Positions 32,900 through 40,739 of a DNA stretch of 44,630 bases are shown in pieces; positions within the stretch are counted from its first letter, which is position 1, and the number at the start of each line of letters is the position of its first letter. The position numbers and the translations under genes are program-made. The DNA is from Gammaproteobacteria bacterium. Lineage in GTDB: Bacteria; Pseudomonadota; Gammaproteobacteria; Steroidobacterales; JACDCP01. The stretch is taken from contig JACDCP010000001.1 of the NCBI GenBank assembly GCA_013817465.1, forward strand, positions 1 to 44,630, given 5' to 3'. The notes beneath the pieces are model-generated. The model did no database searches. It saw only the letters and a list, made by a program, of their open reading frames with translations, and was not told the origin of the DNA.

Positions 32900-34195
32900 A
32901 TGACTGATTCAGCGACAACAAACCGGCTACAGGCAAAGAGCATGCCTTATGCCAAGGCGAAGCATACAGAGCATCTGAAGATTTGCTATCTCACCACCGA
33001 ATATCCGAAGGTGAGTCATACATTCATTCGCCGGGAGATACTGGAGCTGGAACGACGAGGCCATGAAGTGTTGCGTGTCGCAATTCGAAACGCCGGAGGC
33101 GCCATCGCCGACGATGCTGACCGGCGGGAAGCGGAACGCACCATCCATTGCCTTTCCCTTTCGAAACGGAAATTTATTATTTCCATTCTACGAGTCATGT
33201 TAACGCGAGCGGGCCGGTGGCTGTCGGCCTTGCGAATGACGCTAACTATGAGCCGCGCCAGCGAACGGGGTTTGCTGCGCCATCTTGCATATCTCGCCGA
33301 GGCTTCTGTGCTGCTGCATATATTAGCAAAACATGGTATCTCACACACACACGTGCATTTTGGTACTAACGCCGCGGCCGTCGCAAGGCTCATCGACTGT
33401 CTCGGGGGACCCTCCTACAGCATGACGATACACGGGCCTGGCGAATTCGATGCGCCGTTGGGATTTTCCTTAAGCGAGAAGGTTGAAGAAGCCGCATTTG
33501 TTGTGGCGATCAGCAATTTTTGTTACTCCCAGTTATGCCGCTGGGTGTCCCCGGAGCACTGGCAGAAAATTCATGTTGTGCGTTGTTCGGTCGATGGGGG
33601 GTTCTTCGAGTCGGAGACGTCCGTGAATGGATCCTCCCGGTTGCTGCTGAGTATCGGCCGACTCACGGCTCAAAAGGGACAGCTTTTGCTGCTCGATGCA
33701 ATGAGGCAGTTGGTCGCCGCCGGCGATGATGTCCGACTGGTACTTGCCGGTGATGGCAAATTGCGTCCTATGATCGAAGAACGCATTGTCACTTTTGGCC
33801 TGCAGCGTCACGTGACGGTTACCGGCTGGGTGGACGAAGCCACGGTGCGTATGCACTTGCAAGAAGCCCGCGTGCTCGTGCAGCCAAGCTTCGCCGAGGG
33901 TCTTCCTGTGGTAATTATGGAAGCGCTGGCTATGGGTCGCCCAGTGATCAGCACTTATGTCGCAGGGATTCCGGAGCTCGTCCGTCCCGGCGAGAACGGA
34001 TGGTTGGTGACCGCAGGGAACGTAGACGAGCTCGTGAGCGCCATTCGCGAAGCCCTCGATGCGCCTGCAGCGCAGCTGACAAGCATGGGTCGCGCGGGAC
34101 GGGAACGCGTCCGGGCGCGACATCACGTCACTACGGAAGTCGAGACGCTGGAGACGCTTCTACGTGCTGCTGCTTCCGGTGTTGCCAACTCGTGA
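32900..34195 (+). CDS. Family 4 glycosyltransferase (WcaL/colanic-acid-like)
   Basis: 431 aa from the ATG at 32900; ATG 32816 (459 aa) and ATG 32942 (417 aa, preceded by AAAGAG) are alternatives, the conserved domain starting at LKICYLTTEYPKVSHTFIRR. HTHVHFGTNAAAVARL and MTIHGPGEFDAP are typical of the WcaL/EpsD-like GT4 branch. The donor half has LLLSIGRLTAQKGQLLLLDA and SFAEGLPVVIMEALAMGRP with the classical E-x7-E motif complete. It should add one sugar of the repeat unit at the cytoplasmic face. It stands alone on the plus strand between two minus-strand units. Confidence 0.87.
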   Translation: MTDSATTNRLQAKSMPYAKAKHTEHLKICYLTTEYPKVSHTFIRREILELERRGHEVLRVAIRNAGGAIADDADRREAERTIHCLSLSKRKFIISILRVMLTRAGRWLSALRMTLTMSRASERGLLRHLAYLAEASVLLHILAKHGISHTHVHFGTNAAAVARLIDCLGGPSYSMTIHGPGEFDAPLGFSLSEKVEEAAFVVAISNFCYSQLCRWVSPEHWQKIHVVRCSVDGGFFESETSVNGSSRLLLSIGRLTAQKGQLLLLDAMRQLVAAGDDVRLVLAGDGKLRPMIEERIVTFGLQRHVTVTGWVDEATVRMHLQEARVLVQPSFAEGLPVVIMEALAMGRPVISTYVAGIPELVRPGENGWLVTAGNVDELVSAIREALDAPAAQLTSMGRAGRERVRARHHVTTEVETLETLLRAAASGVANS

Positions 34196-34419
34196 TATGC
34201 ACGATAGCGGACGCCGTCGGGTAACCTGACGTTGCAGTGCGCTGGGAGGAACCACTATTCCTCAGCATCACCGCTGCTTCGACATCAGGGCAAGTGGACA
34301 AACGTTGGCAACTGTCGGCCGAAAGGCTGGTTGATCTTCCAATAGCTTTGGGTTTGTGCTGCTCTGATGCATACGACACCCGGTGTCGTCCGCTGATCTG
34401 CACATCCGATCAAATGTCG
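34196..34419. other. Intergenic gap between convergent genes
   Basis: 224 nt between the GT4 and sulfotransferase stops. Short open frames occur on both strands but none looks like protein. No strong hairpin terminator was recognised. Confidence 0.4.
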
Positions 34420-35406
34420 TCACTTGCTGCGAATGATAACCTTTAAGCGCGCGAGAAACAGCGACCACGTCATTCGTTTCTGCACCGTGAATTTGTTCTT
34501 TATCTGCCTTGCCAGGACAGTCCAAGTATCGTGCGTTGACCACCAAAGCCGATTGGCGAACCCGGGATTGACGTCGCTATCGGGGCGGCAAGTAGCAAAT
34601 CCCAGGTTCGCGAGGCACATCCCGCCGATCATCTCGAGAGATTGCAGTCGCGAGTCGGTAAAATAGCCGGTATTCCGGTTTACGTTTTTTGTTATTTCTT
34701 TGGACTCTTGCCCGATATTCAGCGGTCGAGGCCGGGTCGATGACAAAACCCTTTCGTCGAATGCCACACCGATGCTGGCGCAGACGCGCCGCATGTGGAG
34801 CTCCGGATCATTCGTGACGTCCTCGTATCGCACTTCGACATAACGATCGGGGACGCGTCGGCCCTGACGCCGACCCTCTGCAACGACATGTTTCCAGCGG
34901 AACATGGTGCCGCAGGGATGCCTCCCCCAGCGTCTGTGATCCGAAGCTGCACAGTCGCGGCCGTCCCGCAGCATGTGTATGAAAACCGATCCCGGGAACG
35001 CTTTGCCCAGCGTGGCAATGTGCAAGGCATAGATTGGCGTCTTTTCGCACCAGCGACTCTTTCCTTCGTGGCGCGCAAACTCATGAATGATCCGATCGAA
35101 CACTCCACTCGCATTCCGCCGGGTCGCGGCCCAATCCGGAGGCAAATCCACCGGTCGCCCTTTATTGACTCTACAGAACGGGTATTCGCTACGCATATCA
35201 TTCCACAATTTCGCAAAATTGGCGTCGAGGCGCAGATCTCCGTACTTGTGCTCGTTTGCGAGGTAATGCGGGAGTATATATGTCTCGATTCTGAAGCCGA
35301 ACAATTCCGGATGATGTCCAAGATGGTCGAGCATCATCGTCGTTCCGGAGCCGTTCATTCCCACGATGAATACAGGACCGTGAAACGTTTGCCGTGCGCT
35401 GTCCAT
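34420..35406 (-). CDS. Sulfotransferase (MNGSGT subtype, second copy)
   Basis: 328 aa. The PAPS loop is FIVGMNGSGTTMMLDHLG (13-30), RWCEKTPIY follows at 118-126, and the 3'-phosphate site VFIHMLRDGRDCAAS starts near 141. It is the closest relative in this window of the sulfotransferase at 19493-20524; the two share the unusual MNGSGT loop and a basic C-terminal tail after an RxxxF/W-rich segment. They are 14 kb apart, so they are dispersed paralogues or were acquired separately. It lies 13 nt downstream of the GT39-like gene and is the last gene of that minus-strand unit. Confidence 0.87.
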   Translation of the reverse strand: MDSARQTFHGPVFIVGMNGSGTTMMLDHLGHHPELFGFRIETYILPHYLANEHKYGDLRLDANFAKLWNDMRSEYPFCRVNKGRPVDLPPDWAATRRNASGVFDRIIHEFARHEGKSRWCEKTPIYALHIATLGKAFPGSVFIHMLRDGRDCAASDHRRWGRHPCGTMFRWKHVVAEGRRQGRRVPDRYVEVRYEDVTNDPELHMRRVCASIGVAFDERVLSSTRPRPLNIGQESKEITKNVNRNTGYFTDSRLQSLEMIGGMCLANLGFATCRPDSDVNPGFANRLWWSTHDTWTVLARQIKNKFTVQKRMTWSLFLARLKVIIRSK

Positions 35407-35419
35407 CGTTCGGATCAGG

Positions 35420-37132
35420 TCAGAGATTTGATGGGCCGGCGGCGCCGTCTACGTTCGAATCGATCCTGTAGACGTGAATGAGGGGCCCCGGCCTGTCCCT
35501 TGGATTCGGCGGAAACGCGCGCACCAAAGAAACGTCTGGATCCGCCTCTAGTTCATCAAGGAACGACAAACCGACGTGGGCAATCTTTCGGGATTCCACA
35601 AAGTATTCTGGCCTTATCACCAGGTACTCGATCCCCATATCTTTGTAATGGTCGAGGTCGTGTGCGCGGAGCTCTGACGGCGATACTAGCTCCAGATCAT
35701 AGGTGCTGCCGCTCATCGCCTGAAGCCTATACTTCAAATACTTTGCCTTGCCGGGCTCCCGCGTCTCGTAGAATTCTATATGGTCGCGCATGTTTTCCAT
35801 AGTATCCTGCAGTGGAACCGTGAGCCTGGTCGGCTCGATTTTCAAACCCTCGATAAATACTGTGGCGCCCTGCGGAATATTCTCGCCGATCCACTCCTTC
35901 GCAATCGTCCTGGTGTCTGTGTGAGACAACAAGTAGTTGTTCACAACCGTCTTGTACGCCGGCATGAAGGCGAGAGCTGCGACGACTACGATCGCGACAG
36001 TCTGCTTCGCCGCACCCGCACCAGGCCACGCCGCCCACAAAAGGCGGCCTGCCATCAGGGCAAGTACGACGATCACCGGCAACATGTAGCGGGGAAAATA
36101 CAGATGCGGGTGTGAAGAGGTGGCGAATACAAGATAGAAAACGCAGGCAAATGCCAAGAGCATTACATCTGCCGGAGTGCGCTTCCAGGCGCCGTACAGG
36201 ATTCCGGCGAAAGAAACGAGCAGCAACGGCCAACCCATCGAATCACCGAGCACGGCGATGTAATAGATGAAGAAATTAGGCGGGGTCCCCTGTGCTGCCT
36301 CCGCATACTCGAGCTCCACCGCCCCTTCATCCGCGCCCCCCGCATCGCCGAAATACGCTGGCATCGGCGGATCCAGAAACAGCCCTGGGTTGGTGATCCC
36401 CAGCACCACGACGAAAATTGCGACAGCCCACCAGAGATGTGCCGTCAGGAAGAACTGGCGCGGTCCTCCCCCCTTTCGCCGAACATAGTAGTAATGCGCA
36501 ATGAGCAGCGGCAGGAGGAGCAGAATTGCCGGAAGCTTGGTGGTCGTCGCCAACGCTGCAAACACCGCTGCCCACTTGTAATCCCGGCCACTTCCGCCCG
36601 TGGCCATGTTGGCTGCAAAGAGCAGCGCAGCGGTTGCGAGGCAGGTCATCGGAATATCGACTGTGATGTAATGCGAGTGCTCCGCGCTCAAAAAATCCAC
36701 TGTCAGAATGGTCCCCGCCAGCAGGCCCGCGCCGGTGGAATAAGCGCGGGCACCGAGGCGGTACAAGAGGAATACGTTCAGGGTTCCGATCGCCGCGGTT
36801 GTCGCGCGACCTATCAAATAAAAGCTGGATGGGTCGCCGACAAAATACCTCGCGAAATCCTGTGCCGACTCGATGACTCCGGCGATCTTCAATGCGACGA
36901 ACAGAACCCCGTACTCCAAAAACAGCACATAAAAATAGCCGCCCTTGCCTGTTCTTTCTAAATTGAAGCTGCCGCTGCCCAGTTCCAGCGCGCGAAACAC
37001 CTCATGGTACTCGTCTGCTCTGTAGCTGAATGGCAGCCCGAACCAGATGCCCCAAAGACGCAGGCCGAATGCTGCGGCGAGAATCAGAGCCAGATAAATC
37101 CAAATCCGGTTAAGATTCCTTATACTTTCCAT
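35420..37132 (-). CDS. GT39/ArnT-like integral-membrane glycosyltransferase (GT-C)
   Basis: 570 aa. An N-terminal helix is followed by a first periplasmic loop carrying the acidic pair in YRADEYHEVFRALE (about 38-51), the usual catalytic site of PMT_2/GT-C enzymes. About ten to eleven more membrane helices follow to about residue 400, then a periplasmic C-terminal domain of about 170 residues. Such enzymes use polyprenyl-phosphate sugars, so the GtrB-like protein at 19-1005 could supply the donor; this pairing is inference. It is flanked by sulfotransferases 12 nt upstream and 13 nt downstream, all minus strand, so the three are probably one operon. Whether it decorates the EPS or another acceptor is not shown. 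Confidence 0.86.
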   Translation of the reverse strand: MESIRNLNRIWIYLALILAAAFGLRLWGIWFGLPFSYRADEYHEVFRALELGSGSFNLERTGKGGYFYVLFLEYGVLFVALKIAGVIESAQDFARYFVGDPSSFYLIGRATTAAIGTLNVFLLYRLGARAYSTGAGLLAGTILTVDFLSAEHSHYITVDIPMTCLATAALLFAANMATGGSGRDYKWAAVFAALATTTKLPAILLLLPLLIAHYYYVRRKGGGPRQFFLTAHLWWAVAIFVVVLGITNPGLFLDPPMPAYFGDAGGADEGAVELEYAEAAQGTPPNFFIYYIAVLGDSMGWPLLLVSFAGILYGAWKRTPADVMLLAFACVFYLVFATSSHPHLYFPRYMLPVIVVLALMAGRLLWAAWPGAGAAKQTVAIVVVAALAFMPAYKTVVNNYLLSHTDTRTIAKEWIGENIPQGATVFIEGLKIEPTRLTVPLQDTMENMRDHIEFYETREPGKAKYLKYRLQAMSGSTYDLELVSPSELRAHDLDHYKDMGIEYLVIRPEYFVESRKIAHVGLSFLDELEADPDVSLVRAFPPNPRDRPGPLIHVYRIDSNVDGAAGPSNL

Positions 37133-37144
37133 AACCAGTTCCGA

Positions 37145-38008
37145 CTACCTGCCAATGTTCACTGCCAGCAGCTCCGCGTTGGCGCCAAGCGCCCTCCACT
37201 GCCGTGACATGCTTTTATCGAGTCTCACGGTCACCGCGCCGCACAGCTTCTCCGCTTCCGATGACAAGCGGCTGTCGTTTCGTCCGATTGATTGCGCGTG
37301 AATGTGTTTGATCATCTCCTCAAAAAAGCGGCACCCGAGGAAGTCGCAAACTATTCTCATCACGCGTTCAGGATCTCGGACCAGCATTTCGTACTTGAGC
37401 AGCAGAACATCCGGATTCGTATCCAGTCGTTGATCAAAGAAAAGCTGATTGCGAAGATACCAGAACACACCTGCAGCGGACTGCGCGCTCATCTGCGCGT
37501 AGTCCAGTTTGCGCAGAACCGACAACGTCTCCGCAGTGATACCCCTGGCTTCCCAGCGGTCGGTAGGGCCCTTCTCCATGAGCTCCCTGAGGAAGCGAAG
37601 ATTGGTGTCGCCGAATTTCGAAACCGCGGAGTTCGCCCTGTCCTCGACGCGACGATACATCCAGATGGCCTTGCTGCCGGCATCCGTGGCCAGAAGCGCG
37701 TCGGCCCGATGTGAGTCCGTGAGGGGCTTGAAGGCGATAAAGGGTCGCTTGCTTGCGGCGATCAGGCTCCGCGTCTCATCCAGGCTTTTCAGTACGCTGT
37801 TCTTGAAAGCGACCGACATTTCGCCGTAGACGTCGAACTCCGGCGAATTTTCGAAGCAGCTTGCCAACATCGTCGTGCCGGACCGCTGTGCGCCCAGGAT
37901 AAAGATACCGCGGTGTTGCGAGGCTGGACCATGACGGCGCAACCAGATCCATTTACGGATCGTCCGCCGCATAGCATCCATGCGGCGCGTCATCTTTTCG
38001 ACGATCAT
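37145..38008 (-). CDS. Sulfotransferase (AQRSGTT subtype)
   Basis: 287 aa. A basic N-terminal segment (MTRRMDAMRRTIRKWIWLRR) precedes the PAPS loop FILGAQRSGTTMLAS (36-50). The 3'-phosphate site is less canonical: AIWMYRRVEDRANSAVSKFG (114-133), with RRVEDRANS in place of RDGRDVAVS. LLLKYEMLVRDPERVMRIV is a normal later block. It is the first gene of the unit with the GT39-like enzyme. The divergence means its donor binding should not be taken for granted. Confidence 0.84.
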   Translation of the reverse strand: MIVEKMTRRMDAMRRTIRKWIWLRRHGPASQHRGIFILGAQRSGTTMLASCFENSPEFDVYGEMSVAFKNSVLKSLDETRSLIAASKRPFIAFKPLTDSHRADALLATDAGSKAIWMYRRVEDRANSAVSKFGDTNLRFLRELMEKGPTDRWEARGITAETLSVLRKLDYAQMSAQSAAGVFWYLRNQLFFDQRLDTNPDVLLLKYEMLVRDPERVMRIVCDFLGCRFFEEMIKHIHAQSIGRNDSRLSSEAEKLCGAVTVRLDKSMSRQWRALGANAELLAVNIGR

Positions 38009-38253
38009 ATTCCGTGCAGCCTCAATCTATCGGTGAGAAATGACAGCCGATCGGCCGACGGCAAGTCCACCTGCATCCGAATACGTACCTTCATCCGCCC
38101 GAAAACTAGCACACAGTATCGCGGGCAGCCGTGATGGCGTTCCCGCTTGTGGGTCATGGGGGAAGGCCCCGATGCCCCCGCGTCAGATCCACAGCGACCC
38201 TGAGGGGTGCAATGGGTCGTCATGCCTTCACGGCCTGACTGCCCATGCTTAGA
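38009..38253. other. Intergenic, no gene seen
   Basis: 245 nt between the flippase stop and the sulfotransferase start, both minus strand. It probably includes the promoter of the sulfotransferase/GT39 unit. Small GC-rich inverted segments (around 38150-38190) are weak and not called. Confidence 0.35.
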
Positions 38254-39555
38254 TCAAGCCTCGTTCTCAGGGTGCGGTCCGTGATGCCGTGTGATCAGGA
38301 GCAGTGAAACTCCGATGATAACCACGTTGCCGATAACCGTCGCAATGACGAATGCCCCCAGGGTCCACTCCGGGCTCGCTTCCAGACCAAAAGCGATGCC
38401 GAACGTACTCATGCGAAACACTGTGGTTGCGAGCTGCAGATGAAGCCAAACCCTCTGCTTCCTCAGTACAATGAACACTGGATTCGAAGGCGCGGTAACC
38501 CAGATCATGAAAAGCCAAGGCGAGATAATCTCGAGGTAGCGGCCGGCTTCCGACCAGCGCTCGCCGAGCAGCCAGGTTGCCAATGGTTGTCCGGAAAACC
38601 AGAGCACGGCAAGTGGGCCGGCACCCAACAGAACGAGCCCGCCCGTGGATAACAGAAACGCCGACCTGAGGCTCCTGCCGCGATGACCGATCTCGGCGGC
38701 CTTCTGCAGGAACACTCTTCGTACGGAATTGGCCACGACGACAATGGGAACGTGAGACACGCGCGTGGCCATGGCGTAGAAGCCGACGACTGCCGGCGAA
38801 AAAAGAACACCGAACAAAATAACAGGAAGCTGTTGAGTAGCCGCGGTCAGAAGCGCCGCAGGCGCGTTCAACCTCGGAAAATCCGAATACTTCGTGGCGA
38901 TCCGCCGAATTGCCGTCCATCCAACAGGCCGAAAGGTCGCCCGAAACCCTTCGCTGCTTGCGCTCTTCTGCACGGCCAACCGGAAGACCTGGCCGAACAT
39001 GTGTCCCACCACGAGCCCGAACACCGAGCTGCCGGCTAAGGCCCCAAATCCTATACGGGCCCCGCCCGTCACTGCCGTACCGACAACCATCGACGTCGCA
39101 ACAACCTTGAACATTTTTCTGCGGGCTAACCAGTTTTCCTGAATCGTGACCATCGTCAGGAGCAGGACACTCAGCGGCAACAGCCATAACCACATGCCCA
39201 GGGATTCCAGAACCGGGACTGTCAGATCGCTGAGCTCGTAACCGCCGATAATCAGCAGCAGAACGGCGCATACGAAGATCAGCAGACGATAAGCGAAGGC
39301 CATCAACAACAGCGCCTCTGCTTCCTGGTCCGGCAACACGAGGGCGTTTTCATACCGAAGAGCGCCCACATTCGATACGACCACCCCAAGAGACAGGAAC
39401 AATGCTGCGATGCCAAAATCGCTGGGAGAAAACAGACGCGCAATGATCGGCATGGTGACGAGCGCAATGCCAGCTGCAATGCTCTTGCCCGACATCATTG
39501 TCGCGACGTTGCCGAGGAACGCCTTGTGCCTGGTAAGAAAATCTGCAAATCGCAT
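38254..39555 (-). CDS. Wzx-like polysaccharide flippase (MOP superfamily)
   Basis: 433 aa with about twelve hydrophobic segments. The N-terminus (FLGNVATMMSGKSIAAGIAL, then PIIARLFSPSDFGIAALFLS) carries the RLFxPxDFG block common to bacterial O-antigen/EPS flippases (Polysacc_synt). It would flip lipid-linked repeat units to the periplasmic face before polymerisation. Its presence suggests a Wzx/Wzy-type pathway, although I find no Wzy polymerase here. It is divergent from the sulfotransferase at 39803 and upstream of the ST/GT39 unit on the same strand. Confidence 0.88.
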   Translation of the reverse strand: MRFADFLTRHKAFLGNVATMMSGKSIAAGIALVTMPIIARLFSPSDFGIAALFLSLGVVVSNVGALRYENALVLPDQEAEALLLMAFAYRLLIFVCAVLLLIIGGYELSDLTVPVLESLGMWLWLLPLSVLLLTMVTIQENWLARRKMFKVVATSMVVGTAVTGGARIGFGALAGSSVFGLVVGHMFGQVFRLAVQKSASSEGFRATFRPVGWTAIRRIATKYSDFPRLNAPAALLTAATQQLPVILFGVLFSPAVVGFYAMATRVSHVPIVVVANSVRRVFLQKAAEIGHRGRSLRSAFLLSTGGLVLLGAGPLAVLWFSGQPLATWLLGERWSEAGRYLEIISPWLFMIWVTAPSNPVFIVLRKQRVWLHLQLATTVFRMSTFGIAFGLEASPEWTLGAFVIATVIGNVVIIGVSLLLITRHHGPHPENEA

Positions 39556-39802
39556 GATGCTATTCTGGCTGAAGTGAGAATTCGCTCAACTGCTTCAATC
39601 GGCCCAGCAGCGACCGCGCGGGATTGTGGCAACTTCCCGGCCCGCGGTCCAGCAAGCCCGTCTGACAGGAAGTGGCCGCTCGTAGACGCCGTGATCGTGT
39701 ATACCTTAATATACCCGCCGCGAGGTCCCCGAGAGTCGCGTGCTCGTCCGGCTTGCGCCACGGCTCATGAGTTTCAATGCTGCCGGGCTCAGTGCAGAAT
39801 TC
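39556..39802. promoter_or_regulatory. Divergent intergenic region, probable promoters
   Basis: 247 nt between the flippase and a sulfotransferase transcribed away from it. The sulfotransferase frame is open from a GTG at 39740, so part of this gap might be coding. No promoter boxes assigned. Confidence 0.3.
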
Positions 39803-40588
39803 ATGGTCATCAGCGACAAGCACAAGTACGTATTCGTAGAGCTACCGCGGACTGGATCCAGCGCAATCAGCCGTGAGCTGCGTGAGCATTACGACGGTCG
39901 CAACATTCTGCACAAGCATGCCACATATGACGAGTTCCTCAGTTCGGCTACAGATAGAGAATCAAGCTATTTCGTTTTTGGTGGCCTGCGCAATCCTGTC
40001 GACGATGCGGTCAGCCTCTACTTCAAGCTGGTGACCGACCATCAGCGCAAGTTTTCACGTCTGCAGCATGCGGGATGGTTTACGCGATTGGCCTATCGAT
40101 TCCGATCGAGACAATTCCACTTTGCGCGGGCGGACAAGAACGGTTTTTCGCGCTTTTTTCTGAAGTTCTATCGATTTCCCTATGACAACTGGAGCTCGCT
40201 CGCGCATGCGAGGTTTGACCGCGTGCTCCGCTTTGAGACTCTGGTGGAGGATTTCGACGCTGCGCTTGCGCAACTGGGCATTGAACCGGTAAGGCCACTG
40301 CCGGTTGGAAACAAGACCGGGGGCAGGAGCATGGCTTACTGGGAGTACTACAACACCAAAGCTATCGCACGAGCGCGGTGGGTCTTCGGGGTATATATGG
40401 AAAAGTGGGGTTACGGGTTTCCAATATCGTGGAAACTTGGCGAAGCCGTCCCAGGCGCCGTGAACAGATTGGTCTTCAGATTCCTGAATGTTTTTCGCAG
40501 ATTTTACTGGCGCCGTTTGCGTCCCGTGGTATATGCGAAGATTCAGCGTGACCAGCAAAGACGGCGAGCTCTGGAGTTTGTCGAATAA
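39803..40588 (+). CDS. Sulfotransferase-family protein (PRTGSSAI subtype)
   Basis: 261 aa from the ATG at 39803, because family members usually start just before the ISxxxKxVFVELPRTG strand; earlier in-frame starts at 39740 (GTG) and 39767 are possible. The 5'-loop VELPRTGSSAISREL lies at 12-26, and GGLRNPVDDAVSLYFK (60-75) is the 3'-phosphate site. It is clearly related to Sulfotransfer_2-type proteins but shares little with the other nine here. The C-terminal part is rich in Arg, Trp and Tyr. It lies 151 nt upstream of the MBOAT-SGNH gene, on the same strand. Confidence 0.8.
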   Translation: MVISDKHKYVFVELPRTGSSAISRELREHYDGRNILHKHATYDEFLSSATDRESSYFVFGGLRNPVDDAVSLYFKLVTDHQRKFSRLQHAGWFTRLAYRFRSRQFHFARADKNGFSRFFLKFYRFPYDNWSSLAHARFDRVLRFETLVEDFDAALAQLGIEPVRPLPVGNKTGGRSMAYWEYYNTKAIARARWVFGVYMEKWGYGFPISWKLGEAVPGAVNRLVFRFLNVFRRFYWRRLRPVVYAKIQRDQQRRRALEFVE

Positions 40589-40739
40589 GCCAGTTGCTGC
40601 GGTTGTTCCCGAGGGCGCACCGCAATGATCAAACCTGTTGCTGCCGTCGGTACTTGCTCGATCTACCCAACGTCCGGCAAGCCAGGAAGCGCAGATTAGT
40701 CCGCTCAACAGATAACGTCCGGTGCGTTCGGAGGGAAGC

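Noticed and set aside
38009..38253. Short frames in the intergenic gap
   Set aside because: They overlap one another on both strands, have no ribosome sites or protein-like composition, and are not conserved-looking.
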